A stretch of DNA of 64,000 nucleotides from Melioribacteraceae bacterium (GTDB taxonomy: Bacteria > Bacteroidota > Ignavibacteria > Ignavibacteriales > Melioribacteraceae): assembly GCA_022181065.1 (NCBI GenBank), contig BQMY01000076.1, forward strand, positions 1-64,000, in the 5' to 3' direction. Within the stretch, counting starts at the first letter, position 1; every line of letters begins with the position of its first letter. Shown piece by piece: positions 15,759 to 25,951 of this stretch. The notes beneath the pieces are model-generated. The model ran no database searches. It saw only the letters and a program-made list of their open reading frames with translations, and was not told the origin of the DNA. Made by a program: the position numbers and the translations under genes.

Positions 15759-17510
15759 TCATTTCAACAATACCAATTTTCTTGTGGAATTGAACAACGG
15801 TTTACCAATATCGTTACTCACATGAATGGTGAGAAGATATATCCCGCTTGCGAGATTATATTTGGCGGAGTTAAATTTAACCTCGTGATAACCTGCACTT
15901 TGAATGCCGGAGTAAATCTCGGCTACTTTCTCACCCTGTATATTATACAGACGTAATTTTACTCTACTTTCCTCTTTGATGCTGTATCTTAATGTAGTTT
16001 CAGGATTAAACGGATTCGGATAATTCTGCATCAGTTCATAACGTTCAGAAATTTTAACTTCCGGGTTTAATCCCACAAGTATATATTCTACTGTAGCGGA
16101 CATTTCACTTTTATGACCCGCCACATCCGTTGCAGAAATATTGAAGTACATATTCAGTTTGAGGAGACTGTCCGGTATTTGATAAAAATTTGTTGAACAT
16201 GTATCAATAAGCGTAAATTCATTGTTTTGGTAGTTTGGGGTATCGCTGCCGTAAACTGTAAAATGACTGAAATCAGCCTCATCACCCCCTCGCCAATGAA
16301 TGACAAAATTACTGTCAACATTAGTAATGTACAACCATTTTGGTATTGTTGGCGGAAGATCAGTATAAGCGTAAGTTTCACCACCTGGACCACCAAATGC
16401 TCCTATGTCGCTTATGCTCCCGTCAATATCCAATATATCAGGATCACCGGCATCAATGGCAGGGGAGTTTGCTTGCAAGTGTGAGTCGAATAATAATACA
16501 TCACTCGTATCAGCGTTCACAAACATCGGGTTTGCTTCTATATTGTGTCCGCCATCAATAATATTCCCTTGGAAGATATTTTGGACTTTATAAAACAGAT
16601 TGTAATCAGCGTGCGTTGGATAGGAACTTCCGAATGACCCCGTAATTCCCCATTGACGGTTGGTTAAAATATTATTTTTGACATCCGCGTTTTTTGCTAG
16701 TATTCCATTTAATCCCATATGGCTTGTATGTTCCAGTGTGATTACAGAATTATTATGTATGACCAAAGTATCGGCAAGATAAGCAATATTAATATCCCCA
16801 TTAAAATTGGAGATTATCATATTATTTTTAATTTCAATGAATGGACAAGATTCATCAACATACATAAGGTTAGACCCAAATCTTGAATTTAACATTATAT
16901 TGTTTCTGAATACTATTCTTGCCTGAGACCATACTCTTAGTCCGCCGCCTGATTCAGTTTTTAGCAAATTGTTGCTTACGAAAATATTCGGAATATTGTT
17001 CATCGCTATTTGGAAATTTATACAGGATACATCGGTAATAGAGATTACTGAATTTGCAATTTCTGCATCCGAGTTACTAATATAAATTCCTCTTCTAAAA
17101 TTTAGACAGTTTATATTATCCACAAATAAATAAGAGTCGTAGATTGTGGCAGCTCCATTATCATTGCCGGATAATCCAACTATTGACAGGTTTTGTAATA
17201 TTAAACTGTCTGTAGATGTAACAACAAAATAAGGTTCAGGATTTAAATTCGGTTGCCGAATAATGGTACTGTCGCTATCAACCCCGAAGACTATAAGGGG
17301 GCTGTTAATATTCAGGTTTTCTTCAAAAACTCCTTGACCAATAAGAACAGTATCCCATGGTTCACAGATATCTATTACTTTCTGGATAGAAGTTGAGGCT
17401 GTTTCCCATGAAGTAAATGGAAAAGTGTTATTACCCATTTTATCAACATAACGCGTAACCTGAGAAAATAGCAATGTAGAACAGAAAAATATTAATAAAA
17501 CAAAACGCAT
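15759..17510 (-). CDS. Secreted right-handed beta-helix protein with T9SS sorting tail
   Basis: 583 residues with a Sec signal (MRFVLLIFFCSTLLFSQ). Residues about 20-370 show the repetitive short-strand pattern of a parallel beta-helix (repeated VxxNxI and SxIxN elements) with a DUF1565-like start (DTVLIGQGVFEENLNI), as in pectate-lyase-fold proteins. A fibronectin-like stretch follows (about 385-480). The end has a type IX sorting domain, LMQNYPNPFNPETTLRYSI to SGIYLLTIH. It should be exported to the cell surface. No catalytic residues can be assigned. Confidence 0.9.
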   Translation of the reverse strand: MRFVLLIFFCSTLLFSQVTRYVDKMGNNTFPFTSWETASTSIQKVIDICEPWDTVLIGQGVFEENLNINSPLIVFGVDSDSTIIRQPNLNPEPYFVVTSTDSLILQNLSIVGLSGNDNGAATIYDSYLFVDNINCLNFRRGIYISNSDAEIANSVISITDVSCINFQIAMNNIPNIFVSNNLLKTESGGGLRVWSQARIVFRNNIMLNSRFGSNLMYVDESCPFIEIKNNMIISNFNGDINIAYLADTLVIHNNSVITLEHTSHMGLNGILAKNADVKNNILTNRQWGITGSFGSSYPTHADYNLFYKVQNIFQGNIIDGGHNIEANPMFVNADTSDVLLFDSHLQANSPAIDAGDPDILDIDGSISDIGAFGGPGGETYAYTDLPPTIPKWLYITNVDSNFVIHWRGGDEADFSHFTVYGSDTPNYQNNEFTLIDTCSTNFYQIPDSLLKLNMYFNISATDVAGHKSEMSATVEYILVGLNPEVKISERYELMQNYPNPFNPETTLRYSIKEESRVKLRLYNIQGEKVAEIYSGIQSAGYHEVKFNSAKYNLASGIYLLTIHVSNDIGKPLFNSTRKLVLLK

Positions 17511-17577
17511 CTATCCCTCAATCGTTCTGATAACAATATATCAGGTAAAATAACAATCTCCGTTTTAGTGAGTTAGC

Positions 17578-20178
17578 TTATCGCAGAAGAATCATTTTTT
17601 CGGTTTTGGTGAATTTTCCCGCTTCAATTCTATAAAAATAAACACCTGAACTTAATCCATCTTCCGCATTAAACCGCACTTTATGATTCCCTTCATCCAT
17701 TACTTTATTAACTGGAGTAGCAATTTTTTCACCCAATACATTAAATACTTCGAGTAACACTCTGGTTCTCTCCGGCAAATAAAATTCAATTATGGTTGAT
17801 GGATTAAACGGATTGGGATAATTCTGCGCGAGCTTAAAGTCGTGTGGCAGTTCCAGTTCTTCTTCAACCCCAACAAGGTGATAGGTAAAACGATCTTTTC
17901 TGAGCTTAACCTTCCCTAAATTTGTTTCACGATTTTTTTCAACATAAAACAGTAACGCTTCATCATTATTTACAAATAAATTTGGATACCCCATTTCTAC
18001 TTCATCTGTATCCCAATAATTGATTCTGTCACCATAAACATTATAATCCAAATCAAATACTTGCATTACGTATTCGAATGGTTCATAATAATTCCTGTAA
18101 ATCACGAAATAATGAATTTCGTCTGTTATTAGACGAATACTATTCTGCGGATTGGTACAGTTCTGAAATGTTTTTAATGTAATTGCTTCACTTGAACTAT
18201 TTCCAAGGGTATCAACAATAGTATTGAGTAATGTGTATGAATTCCCGAACCCGGTTTTTTGCCAGGAAAATAACATTTGCCCCATACCAATGTAATGGAT
18301 ATTCAAAACCTGAAACCAATAAGGATTCCCGAAATGCAGTAGTACTTTGCCATTAGAGCCTTCCGGAATACCCTCTCCATTTATTCTTCGGAAGTATACA
18401 TCGGGATCGTAGGTAGTTTTTGATCCCTCCCAGATTGCAAAATATTCGTTAGAATCAGCTTTTACAAGATGCAATCCAAGAAAATTTTGAGTGATCGCAC
18501 CATCAATATAATTCACAGGATGAACAGATTGTAGCTCACCCGTTGCAGAACTGTATCTCTCAACAGCAACTGTATCACCTCTCGTTTTTGTCAAAAACAG
18601 ATGTCTTTCTTCATTAATATCAATAATATAATTAAATGACATATTAAAGAAAGATAGCTCATGATTGAACTGTATGATTGATAAAATTGAATCTTCGTCA
18701 GCGGAGTATAAGGCAGAATAATAATTTGTTTCATCATCTGCAAATTCATTCCACAAAATCCTGAACTTGTTATCACCGATGTATTTAACAGCAGGATATA
18801 CCCTGTTTATTGTTGCGAATACCTCATTAAGTTCTCCAATTTTTTCGCCCTCTTCATTCATCATCTGACAATAAATCCTTGAAAGATTATCATCATGAGT
18901 CCAGATAACTAAAAATTCATTTTGTTCATTCTTTGCAACATTAATATTTTTTTCATTAGTAATAGATTTATTTCCCATCAGAATTTTTACTGCTAATGTA
19001 AGATTGGAAATGTTATATGTTTGATAAAAAGAATAATAATGCCCGCTTGTTTTATCCGTATAAATTAGTTTGATAGTATCCTGCCATAAAAACGAATTGA
19101 ATGATTCAATGCTCTTCGTATCAGGTGTCATTTCAAACGGAATGATTTCATGATTAGGGGTATCTTCGTTGGGTATCACCCCCCAATAAAACGAATCTCT
19201 ACCAGGAAGTTCGTGCGAAATAAATAAAATAATCAGCGTATTATTCCTCACCATTAAAGAAGCCTGACCATATGTATATTCACTGTTTTCGATTATTTGT
19301 TCACTCGCGATTAACTCACTGAAATCAGAATTATACTTTTTGAGAATTAGTTTTTCTCCAAAGCCTGAAGTTTCCTTGAAAATAATTACATTATTCCCGA
19401 AAGCATCAATAATATAATCCGCTAAAGCACCATCTGTGGAAATCAAATTTTCGTCCGAAATCAAACTTCCATCAGCGGCATTATAAATTTTTGATTTAAC
19501 AGAACCATATATTGAATATACCACTCTCAATTGCTGGTCGCTCAACTCGAATTTAAAGAATGACTGCTCCATTGGGAAATAATATACTGCGTGGATGACA
19601 TTAAAAAGCATTTCAAGATGTGTATTGAATCCAGCTATTAAATATTCACAATATGAACTGCTCTGGTTGGAAGCAAATCTTAAAAAGTAGGTCGAATTAT
19701 ACTCGCGTAATTCAAACTGATTTAATGTGAAATTATAGTCGTTATACAATTTTTTTGATTCGAGTATTACATTTCCGGATGTATCGATTATCTCTCCATA
19801 AATCCTGTCGGCTATAGATTCTTTTAACCCGTAAACAACCAAAATATACCCGTCATCGGTTAGTATGGCTTTGGCATCTGTTAATTCATCTTCAAAATTG
19901 TAGTATTTTGTGAATCGCAATGAGTCTTCTGAGGTATACAAATTTACGGTAAACGAATATGGTTTTAGACTCGATTTAGTCTTTAAAGTAATAAGATACA
20001 TACCCGTTGAATCGTGATCGATGGATGGATCATAGGTTTGCGAGGGTAACTCCTCCCACTCATTTAGCTGCTTCGGTGCCATGATATTCTCAACCAAAAC
20101 AGTATCGATGTTTTGAGCCGAAGATATACCGAACAGTGCGCCTAATAATATTGAGATTATTAATTTTACTGATTTCAA
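17578..20178 (-). CDS. Large secreted protein with T9SS sorting tail
   Basis: The start TTG 20178 is fixed by GGAGGT four bases ahead and begins directly with a signal sequence (LIISILLGALFGISSAQ); the open frame extends 21 codons further up without a ribosome site. The 866-residue mature part consists of repeated all-beta units with WxxxxxDxD-like and aromatic spacings reminiscent of beta-propeller or FG-GAP-like secreted proteins, but I cannot name a domain. The C-terminus LAQNYPNPFNPSTIIEFYL to SGVYFYRIEAGKF is a type IX sorting domain. It is in tandem with the preceding beta-helix gene on the same strand. Confidence 0.9.
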   Translation of the reverse strand: MKSVKLIISILLGALFGISSAQNIDTVLVENIMAPKQLNEWEELPSQTYDPSIDHDSTGMYLITLKTKSSLKPYSFTVNLYTSEDSLRFTKYYNFEDELTDAKAILTDDGYILVVYGLKESIADRIYGEIIDTSGNVILESKKLYNDYNFTLNQFELREYNSTYFLRFASNQSSSYCEYLIAGFNTHLEMLFNVIHAVYYFPMEQSFFKFELSDQQLRVVYSIYGSVKSKIYNAADGSLISDENLISTDGALADYIIDAFGNNVIIFKETSGFGEKLILKKYNSDFSELIASEQIIENSEYTYGQASLMVRNNTLIILFISHELPGRDSFYWGVIPNEDTPNHEIIPFEMTPDTKSIESFNSFLWQDTIKLIYTDKTSGHYYSFYQTYNISNLTLAVKILMGNKSITNEKNINVAKNEQNEFLVIWTHDDNLSRIYCQMMNEEGEKIGELNEVFATINRVYPAVKYIGDNKFRILWNEFADDETNYYSALYSADEDSILSIIQFNHELSFFNMSFNYIIDINEERHLFLTKTRGDTVAVERYSSATGELQSVHPVNYIDGAITQNFLGLHLVKADSNEYFAIWEGSKTTYDPDVYFRRINGEGIPEGSNGKVLLHFGNPYWFQVLNIHYIGMGQMLFSWQKTGFGNSYTLLNTIVDTLGNSSSEAITLKTFQNCTNPQNSIRLITDEIHYFVIYRNYYEPFEYVMQVFDLDYNVYGDRINYWDTDEVEMGYPNLFVNNDEALLFYVEKNRETNLGKVKLRKDRFTYHLVGVEEELELPHDFKLAQNYPNPFNPSTIIEFYLPERTRVLLEVFNVLGEKIATPVNKVMDEGNHKVRFNAEDGLSSGVYFYRIEAGKFTKTEKMILLR

Positions 20179-20319
20179 ACTTACCTCCGTGTGAACTTTT
20201 CCCTCAAGGGAGAAAATAATCTTTTTAATTAATAATTTCATCCATTTTTTGGGTCACTCCCGAAAAATCTTATTATTTTTGTATGTTTCGGTATTCATTT
20301 ATCAAAGAGGCCGGTTAAA

Positions 20320-21258
20320 ATGAAAATTACTCTATTAGCAATCTTCTTGTCGTTTGCAGGAACATTTATGGCTCAGAACATCAAAATCCCCGATTACCTT
20401 AATTTCAATGAAACATTAAATGATCAGATCACCCGTTTAGTTGAAAAATATAATATCGGCGGTGATTACGATGTGGGTGAAGACGGCATCGAACAAATTT
20501 CATTTGCTGTAATTGATATGACCAACGGCAAAAATGATTTCGCGGGATATAGCTACGATAATTTCATCTATCCAGCAAGCGTTTATAAAATGTACGCCGG
20601 CGCGGCTTTACTTAAAAAATGTTATGAGGGGGAGTATGATCTTTACCGGAATTATGTAGCTTCAGGGCATAACATTGTTGATAGAACCCGCGAAATTAAA
20701 TCTGATCCGCGGTCGCTAATTGAAGATGGCGACGAACTTACAATCCACTACCTGCTCGATCTGATGATCACGAGAAGTGATAATACCGCAGCCAATTGTG
20801 TAATTGATCTCGCCAACCGTGAATATATCAATAAAATGATGGCTGATAACGGTTGGGAAGGAAGTGAAGTAACAAGAAAATTCCTCAGCAGAAAGTATGA
20901 AGACCCCGGGTTTGAGAAGATACGTGGTACCGAAACTTGTGCATTGCATGCCGCCGATTTTATGTATAAAATTGCAAATGATAAACTTGAAAATCCATGG
21001 GTATCAAACCGTATGGAGATATTTTTAGGCGCTCAGATTGATAAATCAAAGCTTGCGTCCGGGCTGCCGAAAGATGCGGTGATGTATCATAAAACAGGCT
21101 GGTGGAGTTATTGGACAAACGATGTCGGATTTGTAAAAGCGGGTAATTTAACTTACGTTATTGCCCTTTTCACACCTATACCGGAGAAAGATGCACTTAA
21201 AATTTTCAAAGATATTTCCGGTGAAGTTTATAATATCATTAAAGAACGTAATAAATAA
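20320..21258 (+). CDS. Class A beta-lactamase-fold serine hydrolase
   Basis: 312 residues with a Sec signal (MKITLLAIFLSFAGTFMAQ). The three marks of the penicillin-recognising serine family are present: S87-V-Y-K90 (nucleophile and general base), SDN at 153-155 and KTG at 258-260. The equivalent of the class A Glu166 loop is not obvious, so it may be a D,D-peptidase or esterase and not a true beta-lactamase. Its position two genes before a D-Ala-D-Ala dipeptidase-like protein suggests a role in peptidoglycan turnover. Confidence 0.85.
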   Translation: MKITLLAIFLSFAGTFMAQNIKIPDYLNFNETLNDQITRLVEKYNIGGDYDVGEDGIEQISFAVIDMTNGKNDFAGYSYDNFIYPASVYKMYAGAALLKKCYEGEYDLYRNYVASGHNIVDRTREIKSDPRSLIEDGDELTIHYLLDLMITRSDNTAANCVIDLANREYINKMMADNGWEGSEVTRKFLSRKYEDPGFEKIRGTETCALHAADFMYKIANDKLENPWVSNRMEIFLGAQIDKSKLASGLPKDAVMYHKTGWWSYWTNDVGFVKAGNLTYVIALFTPIPEKDALKIFKDISGEVYNIIKERNK

Positions 21259-21342
21259 AAAGTGTAACTGAGACTATTTTTCACCGCATAATAGCACCAT
21301 AGGATGCCATTATACGCAAATATTATTACAAGGGGATATCAA

Positions 21343-21990
21343 GTGAAAACTGTAATAGTTGTTTTGTTCTGTAGTTTCTTAATTTCAGCACAAAGTATCG
21401 GTGTAAAATACTTACCTGCAGCAGTCGATAGCAATAAGTCACTTACAGCAGATTATCTTTACGACTTTGCGTTAGAATTTAGTCCTGCCTCCATCCTCGT
21501 TGGAACAGCAAGTGACGCGCTCACCCTTAGCGCCGGCTATCTCAACTACAGTCTCGACCGGAACGCGGAAATTGCAGTTCCATTTATGTTATATACTCAG
21601 CTCGGGGGACAGAATGATGATCATACTTTTATCGTCGATCTTTGCTACCGCAAATTTGTAACGGAGTATCAAAGGGGGTTTTATATTAACGCGGCGTTCA
21701 GGATAGCCAATTTTTCACACAACAGGGATGTCTATTATACTGTCCCGCTCAGTTATGACTGGCATTACAGGTCGGAGAGTGAAAATATTACAAAAATCGG
21801 ACTCGCGTTCGGGATTGGATACCGATTGATATCACGTAAGGGATTTGTCTGGGGTGTATCATTGTCGGTGGGTAGATATTTTAACGATCTTGATAAACAT
21901 TCCTACTCAACGGATGAAACATTTCCGGTATATGTTTCTGATAAACTTTATCTCGATATTGAACTGCTGAAAATAGGTTACGCCTTCTAA
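21343..21990 (+). CDS. Putative outer-membrane beta-barrel protein
   Basis: GTG 21343 behind AGGGGA (21331-21336) gives a protein starting with a signal sequence (VKTVIVVLFCSFLISAQ); an ATG at 21304 lacks a ribosome site. The 215-residue protein shows alternating amphipathic strands with aromatic girdles (for example FYINAAFRIANF and GFVWGVSLSVGRYF) and ends in a hydrophobic strand with terminal Phe (IELLKIGYAF), as in outer-membrane barrels assembled by Bam. I recognise no family. Confidence 0.75.
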   Translation: MKTVIVVLFCSFLISAQSIGVKYLPAAVDSNKSLTADYLYDFALEFSPASILVGTASDALTLSAGYLNYSLDRNAEIAVPFMLYTQLGGQNDDHTFIVDLCYRKFVTEYQRGFYINAAFRIANFSHNRDVYYTVPLSYDWHYRSESENITKIGLAFGIGYRLISRKGFVWGVSLSVGRYFNDLDKHSYSTDETFPVYVSDKLYLDIELLKIGYAF

Positions 21991-22130
21991 CCTCCCATTA
22001 AATGTAGTTGAACCGCTTCATATTTCTGCTTACTTTAATTTATTGCAGGAATTCTGTTTTTTCGTAATTTCGGTAGTTTAAATCTGTCGGAATATTCTTT
22101 TATTTTTTCAATACCAACAAAGGTGGATCG

Positions 22131-22790
22131 ATGAAATATTTGTTTTTACTGATATTTTCCTCTGCCCTTCTGTTCGCCCAGGATGGTGACGAGGAATTTG
22201 TCAACCCCAAAGATATCATTCCCAAAGTTGTAATCGACTTGAGATACAGTTCGCCTGATCACTCTTTTCTTAGTCTCCCGCAAGGTGATGTGGCACTTCC
22301 AAAATTTTATACCGCTAATGAATGCCTTATGACTTACAAACTTGCCAAGGCGTTAAAACTCGCGCAGGATTCTCTGATGAATATCCGCAATTTTAACGGA
22401 AACTTTTATCCTGAAGGTATCGGCATCAAGATATGGGATGGTTACAGACCTCGTGCGGTGCAGTATTTGCTTTTCGAAGTTTACCCGAATCCCGCTTATG
22501 TTGCTGATCCGGCTTCCGGTTCCAAGCATAACAGGGGCGGTGCTGTGGATATAACACTTATTGATCTTGCTACCGGTGAAGAATTGCAAATGCCAACCGA
22601 GTTTGATGATTTCAGCAACCAGGCTTCGCATACCTATACTTCATTGCCTGCGCACGTAATAAATAACCGCGATTTATTGAAAAATGTAATGGTAAACGTT
22701 GCCGGATTGTTGATCTATGGCGCTGAATGGTGGCATTATGAGGTTCCGGGTGCAAGTACTTATCCATTACGCGATTTCCAGATGAAGTAG
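22131..22790 (+). CDS. ddpX: D-alanyl-D-alanine dipeptidase (VanX/DdpX family)
   Basis: 219 residues with a Sec signal (MKYLFLLIFSSALLFAQ). The M15D zinc site is clear: SKHNRGGAVDITL gives the first histidine and aspartate, and EWWHYE gives the catalytic glutamate and last histidine; WDGYRP matches the arginine motif near the active site. These enzymes cleave the D-Ala-D-Ala dipeptide. In a genome without vancomycin-resistance neighbours the usual role is periplasmic salvage of the dipeptide released from peptidoglycan. A T9SS cargo gene follows after nine bases. Confidence 0.9.
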   Translation: MKYLFLLIFSSALLFAQDGDEEFVNPKDIIPKVVIDLRYSSPDHSFLSLPQGDVALPKFYTANECLMTYKLAKALKLAQDSLMNIRNFNGNFYPEGIGIKIWDGYRPRAVQYLLFEVYPNPAYVADPASGSKHNRGGAVDITLIDLATGEELQMPTEFDDFSNQASHTYTSLPAHVINNRDLLKNVMVNVAGLLIYGAEWWHYEVPGASTYPLRDFQMK

Positions 22791-22798
22791 GGGGAGTG

Positions 22799-25066
22799 AT
22801 GAAAAAACTATTGATAATTATACTGTTTTGCGCAAGTTCATTTCTTGCTCAAAGCTATACAAAAATTAACACATACAGCGACTCAACTCAGCGCGATCCG
22901 CAAATAGGATACAATTCTTCCGGTCAGTTTGTGGTCGTTTGGGATTCGGAAGATGAACTTGCCGAAGGAAGTCAGAGCGATATATTTTACAGAAAGTTTG
23001 ACGCAAGTGGAAATCCAACTTCACAACCGGCTCTTGTCAATGATATTACCGATAATGAACAGGAGAAACCTGCCATTGATATGAATGATAATGGCGCATA
23101 CGTTATCACCTGGGCTTCATACTCCGAGGATGGTGAAACAATCAGCGATATCAAAGCTAAATTTTTTAACGCGGGCAGTTCAAGTCAGGAATTCTCCGTA
23201 AATACCACAACCGCATTCTCCCAAACCGAACCTGACGTTGCAATTTTCGAGGATAACTCCTTTATCATTGTTTGGGAATCATGGAACCAGGATGGAAGTA
23301 ACCGTGGTGTTTACTACCAGAAATTCGATGCAGGTCAGAATAAAATCGGCGACGAAACCCTTGTTAACACAACAACAGATCTTTCACAGGCACGCCCCGT
23401 TGTTAAAGCTTTCCCCGATGGTAAGTTTATTATCGCATGGGAGAGCTGGGGACAAGTGGAAGGAATAACCCCCGGTTATGATATCTACGCGAAAATTTAT
23501 GATAATGATGGAACAGTCATAACTGATGAATTCAGACTTAATCAGTTTGTAAATGATTTTCAGTGGTATGCTGATATTGATATAAAAAATGATTCTGAAT
23601 TTGCCGCGGTTTGGTGCTCATGGTCGCAGGATGGTCATGACGGAAGTATCTTCATGAACCAATTTAACACCGCTGGTGAACGACTTTTCAGCGAAAAAAT
23701 GATCAACAAAACCACCGAAAAATATCAGTGGCTTCCAAATGTAAAATATACCAACTCGGATGACATCATGGTCGTATGGTCAAGCTGGAGACAGGATGGT
23801 AGCCGCGAAGGTGTTTACTGCCGCTTGTTCGATTCCGAACTCAAGGCGCTCAGTCTGGAAACCCTTGTTAACGAAAACAAGGAAGGTTATCAGTGGGAAC
23901 CGGTATTTATGCCGCTTCAGGATAACACCATCAGGGTTATTTACTCCGATTGGGAGAGTGACGAACTCGATTACGAAATCATCATGGCGGAGATGGAACC
24001 AACAATTTCTGTTGGCACTATAATTCCGGGTACGTATGAACATTCTGAAGGTACTTCTACAGTAAGATTTTATGTACATGTTATCGACAGTACAGCTCTT
24101 ACCGGAGATGAATATGAAATTTCATTTGATGTGGGTGAGACACCTACTGATATTGCAGCCAATATTAAAAACCTGAACACAACACAGATGGTGGTTGAAG
24201 ATTTTTCATTACGAAACGGTGAAAAAGTATTTTACCTTACACCGGTTTTTGATGGTATCGCCGTTGAAATAATCCCTGAATACAGTTTTGAAATAGATGG
24301 TGAACGCTCGAATTTTATCAATAATTCCGGCTCAAATCTTATCTTTACTGCAGCTGCTCCATCGGGAACACAATCACTTGCTCCAATCGATATAGCGGTT
24401 ATATGGGGTTCAACCGATACACTCGCCGGCGGTAACTGGGCAAACCCTATCGATACAGCGTATGCCTCCAATGGTCAGCTTGCGGTAAATATACCTTTTA
24501 CAGCCTGGAGCATTACCGATAATGAAAAAGTATATACTTACATACTTGAAGATAACCCGAAAAATAACAGATGGGATCCGGATGAAAGCATCGTATTTTT
24601 AACTCCAAGCAGATATGATCCCAACTTCCCCCGTTTTCACGGACAGTTGCTAAATGATCTTCCTGCCGGTGAGTTGATCCTTCCTCAGGAAGGTGATACC
24701 AATATGGTTCTTACTTCCAGACCGGTGACCGATGATGATAAATTTACATTTACAGCCTCTTCAGGAAATATGACTAACATTAGTGAATCGGGGATCCTTC
24801 CGGAAGAATTCAGCTTGAGTCAGAATTTCCCGAATCCGTTTAATCCCTCAACTAATATTTATTACAATCTGCCCGAAGCCGGACATGTAAAACTCTTTGT
24901 ATATAATATACTTGGCGAAAGGGTTGCCGAACTTGTCAATAAAGAAATGAACAAGGGAAATTACAAAGTTGAGTTTAACGCCTTACGTTTTGCCAGCGGA
25001 GTGTATATCTACACTCTTGAACACAAAAACAAAATATTATCGCGTAAAATGATGCTTGTGAAATAG
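22799..25066 (+). CDS. Secreted repeat protein with T9SS sorting tail
   Basis: 755 residues from ATG 22799 (AGGGGGAG directly ahead; GTG 22796 is possible). After the signal sequence (KKLLIIILFCASSFLAQ), residues 20-400 repeat a unit of about 55 residues with FVVVWDSxxxDGxxxDIFYxKFDxxG, a beta-propeller-like repeat often found in surface proteins. A second beta-rich region follows. The C-terminus LSQNFPNPFNPSTNIYYNL to SGVYIYTLEHKNK is a type IX sorting domain. A strong terminator lies 37 bases after the stop. Confidence 0.9.
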   Translation: MKKLLIIILFCASSFLAQSYTKINTYSDSTQRDPQIGYNSSGQFVVVWDSEDELAEGSQSDIFYRKFDASGNPTSQPALVNDITDNEQEKPAIDMNDNGAYVITWASYSEDGETISDIKAKFFNAGSSSQEFSVNTTTAFSQTEPDVAIFEDNSFIIVWESWNQDGSNRGVYYQKFDAGQNKIGDETLVNTTTDLSQARPVVKAFPDGKFIIAWESWGQVEGITPGYDIYAKIYDNDGTVITDEFRLNQFVNDFQWYADIDIKNDSEFAAVWCSWSQDGHDGSIFMNQFNTAGERLFSEKMINKTTEKYQWLPNVKYTNSDDIMVVWSSWRQDGSREGVYCRLFDSELKALSLETLVNENKEGYQWEPVFMPLQDNTIRVIYSDWESDELDYEIIMAEMEPTISVGTIIPGTYEHSEGTSTVRFYVHVIDSTALTGDEYEISFDVGETPTDIAANIKNLNTTQMVVEDFSLRNGEKVFYLTPVFDGIAVEIIPEYSFEIDGERSNFINNSGSNLIFTAAAPSGTQSLAPIDIAVIWGSTDTLAGGNWANPIDTAYASNGQLAVNIPFTAWSITDNEKVYTYILEDNPKNNRWDPDESIVFLTPSRYDPNFPRFHGQLLNDLPAGELILPQEGDTNMVLTSRPVTDDDKFTFTASSGNMTNISESGILPEEFSLSQNFPNPFNPSTNIYYNLPEAGHVKLFVYNILGERVAELVNKEMNKGNYKVEFNALRFASGVYIYTLEHKNKILSRKMMLVK

Positions 25067-25102
25067 TGCTGAGTACGTAGAGACATATAAATTATCATGT
25101 AG

Positions 25103-25129
25103 GGGATGGTCACCGACCATCCCTTTTTT
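25103..25129 (+). terminator. Terminator of the T9SS gene
   Basis: GGGATGGT (25103-25110), loop CACCG, ACCATCCC (25116-25123) and six T form a perfect eight-pair intrinsic terminator. Confidence 0.85.
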
Positions 25130-25277
25130 GTTTTATAGGGATTGATAAAACGAGATCCCTGATTTTATCGCCTTTCCCGCAACGCAGGGAAGGCCGGGAA
25201 TTGGGAAAAAGTTTCCTGTGATCGGGCCTTCGACTGGGCTCAGGCACCTTTAGTAGTCGAAAGATAAAAACAAAAAA

Positions 25278-25306
25278 CTGGATGCCCGATCGGGGTCGAG
25301 CATGAC
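25278..25306. repeat. 29-base dispersed repeat, inverse copy of 58801-58829
   Basis: The 29 bases are the exact reverse complement of 58801-58829. The core CCGATCGG is self-complementary. Both copies are intergenic. Confidence 0.85.
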
Positions 25307-25459
25307 AATGAGGCATTAGTTTGTCATTTCCGGCTTGACCGGAAATCTATCCTGTAACAGCTGGATAAAACGTTGTCATTCCCGCGAAATTCACCCACCT
25401 CGTGTGGGGCAGGAATCCAGAAATACAGTATTATCGCGATAAATCAATTAAAACCCACA

Positions 25460-25523
25460 AAATCATCCTCCGGCTTTCGACTATCGTCGAAATCCACCTC
25501 CTTCAAAAGGAGGACTTGAAAAC
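25460..25523 (-). repeat. CCTCC/GGAGG dispersed repeat, copy A (minus orientation)
   Basis: Read on the minus strand it contains GTCCTCCTTTTGAAGGAGG (first hairpin), then GTGGATTTCGACGATAGTCG (second hairpin, TTTCGAC/GTCGAAA) and GGAGGATGATTTT, the same order as the copies at 46060, 51425 and 56409. Confidence 0.8.
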
Positions 25524-25726
25524 TATTAACTTGTCCTTTCCTCGCAGGAGGGAATCCGGAAGATTTTCACAATTCAATGCGGTGATTTTCTACCTCACCT
25601 AACCTCTCCTTAGCAAAGGAGAGGAATAAAAATGTATTTTATTTTGCTTCTCTTATTCATCGGAGCCTGTGCGCCGTGGCGTAGGGGGATGAGGTAAAAA
25701 ACTGTGATTATCTTTGGCATCAATAC

Positions 25727-25793
25727 ATTAACCCACGGTTTTAACCGTGCGGTTCAGCGGAAATGCTGTGAGAACATAACGGTTTCAACCGTT
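25727..25793. repeat. Degenerate ACCCACGGTT palindrome
   Basis: ATTAACCCACGGTTTTAACCGTG at 25727 followed by ACGGTTTCAACCGT at 25780. It is a decayed or composite member of the family whose intact copies are at 38946-38975 and 60606-60635. Confidence 0.55.
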
Positions 25794-25951
25794 TTCAGGT
25801 CTTGACAGGGTCGGGGTGTTGATATAAAATAATTCGGTCACTTCACAAATATTTCCCCTTGCCACTCACTTTAAAAATCTGTATTTAGGACAAAAATTTA
25901 TTATTTTTGGACGTTTAATATTATTTGACGATTGAAATAGAAAGATTTAGT

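Larger units (their letters stand above)
25067..25951. other. Gene-free block rich in dispersed palindromic repeats
   Basis: Nearly 900 bases without a believable gene. Contents in order: terminator 25103-25129; a 29-base sequence repeated in inverse orientation at 58801 (25278-25306); a TTTCCGG/CCGGAAA hairpin near 25325-25350; one copy of the CCTCC/GGAGG repeat family (25460-25523); and a degenerate ACCCACGGTT/AACCGT palindrome (25727-25793). The promoter of miaB should lie in the last 80 bases. Confidence 0.7.

Noticed and set aside
25402-25602. Open frame of 66 codons in the repeat block
   Set aside because: It is a reading of dispersed repeats; no ribosome site and no recognisable protein.
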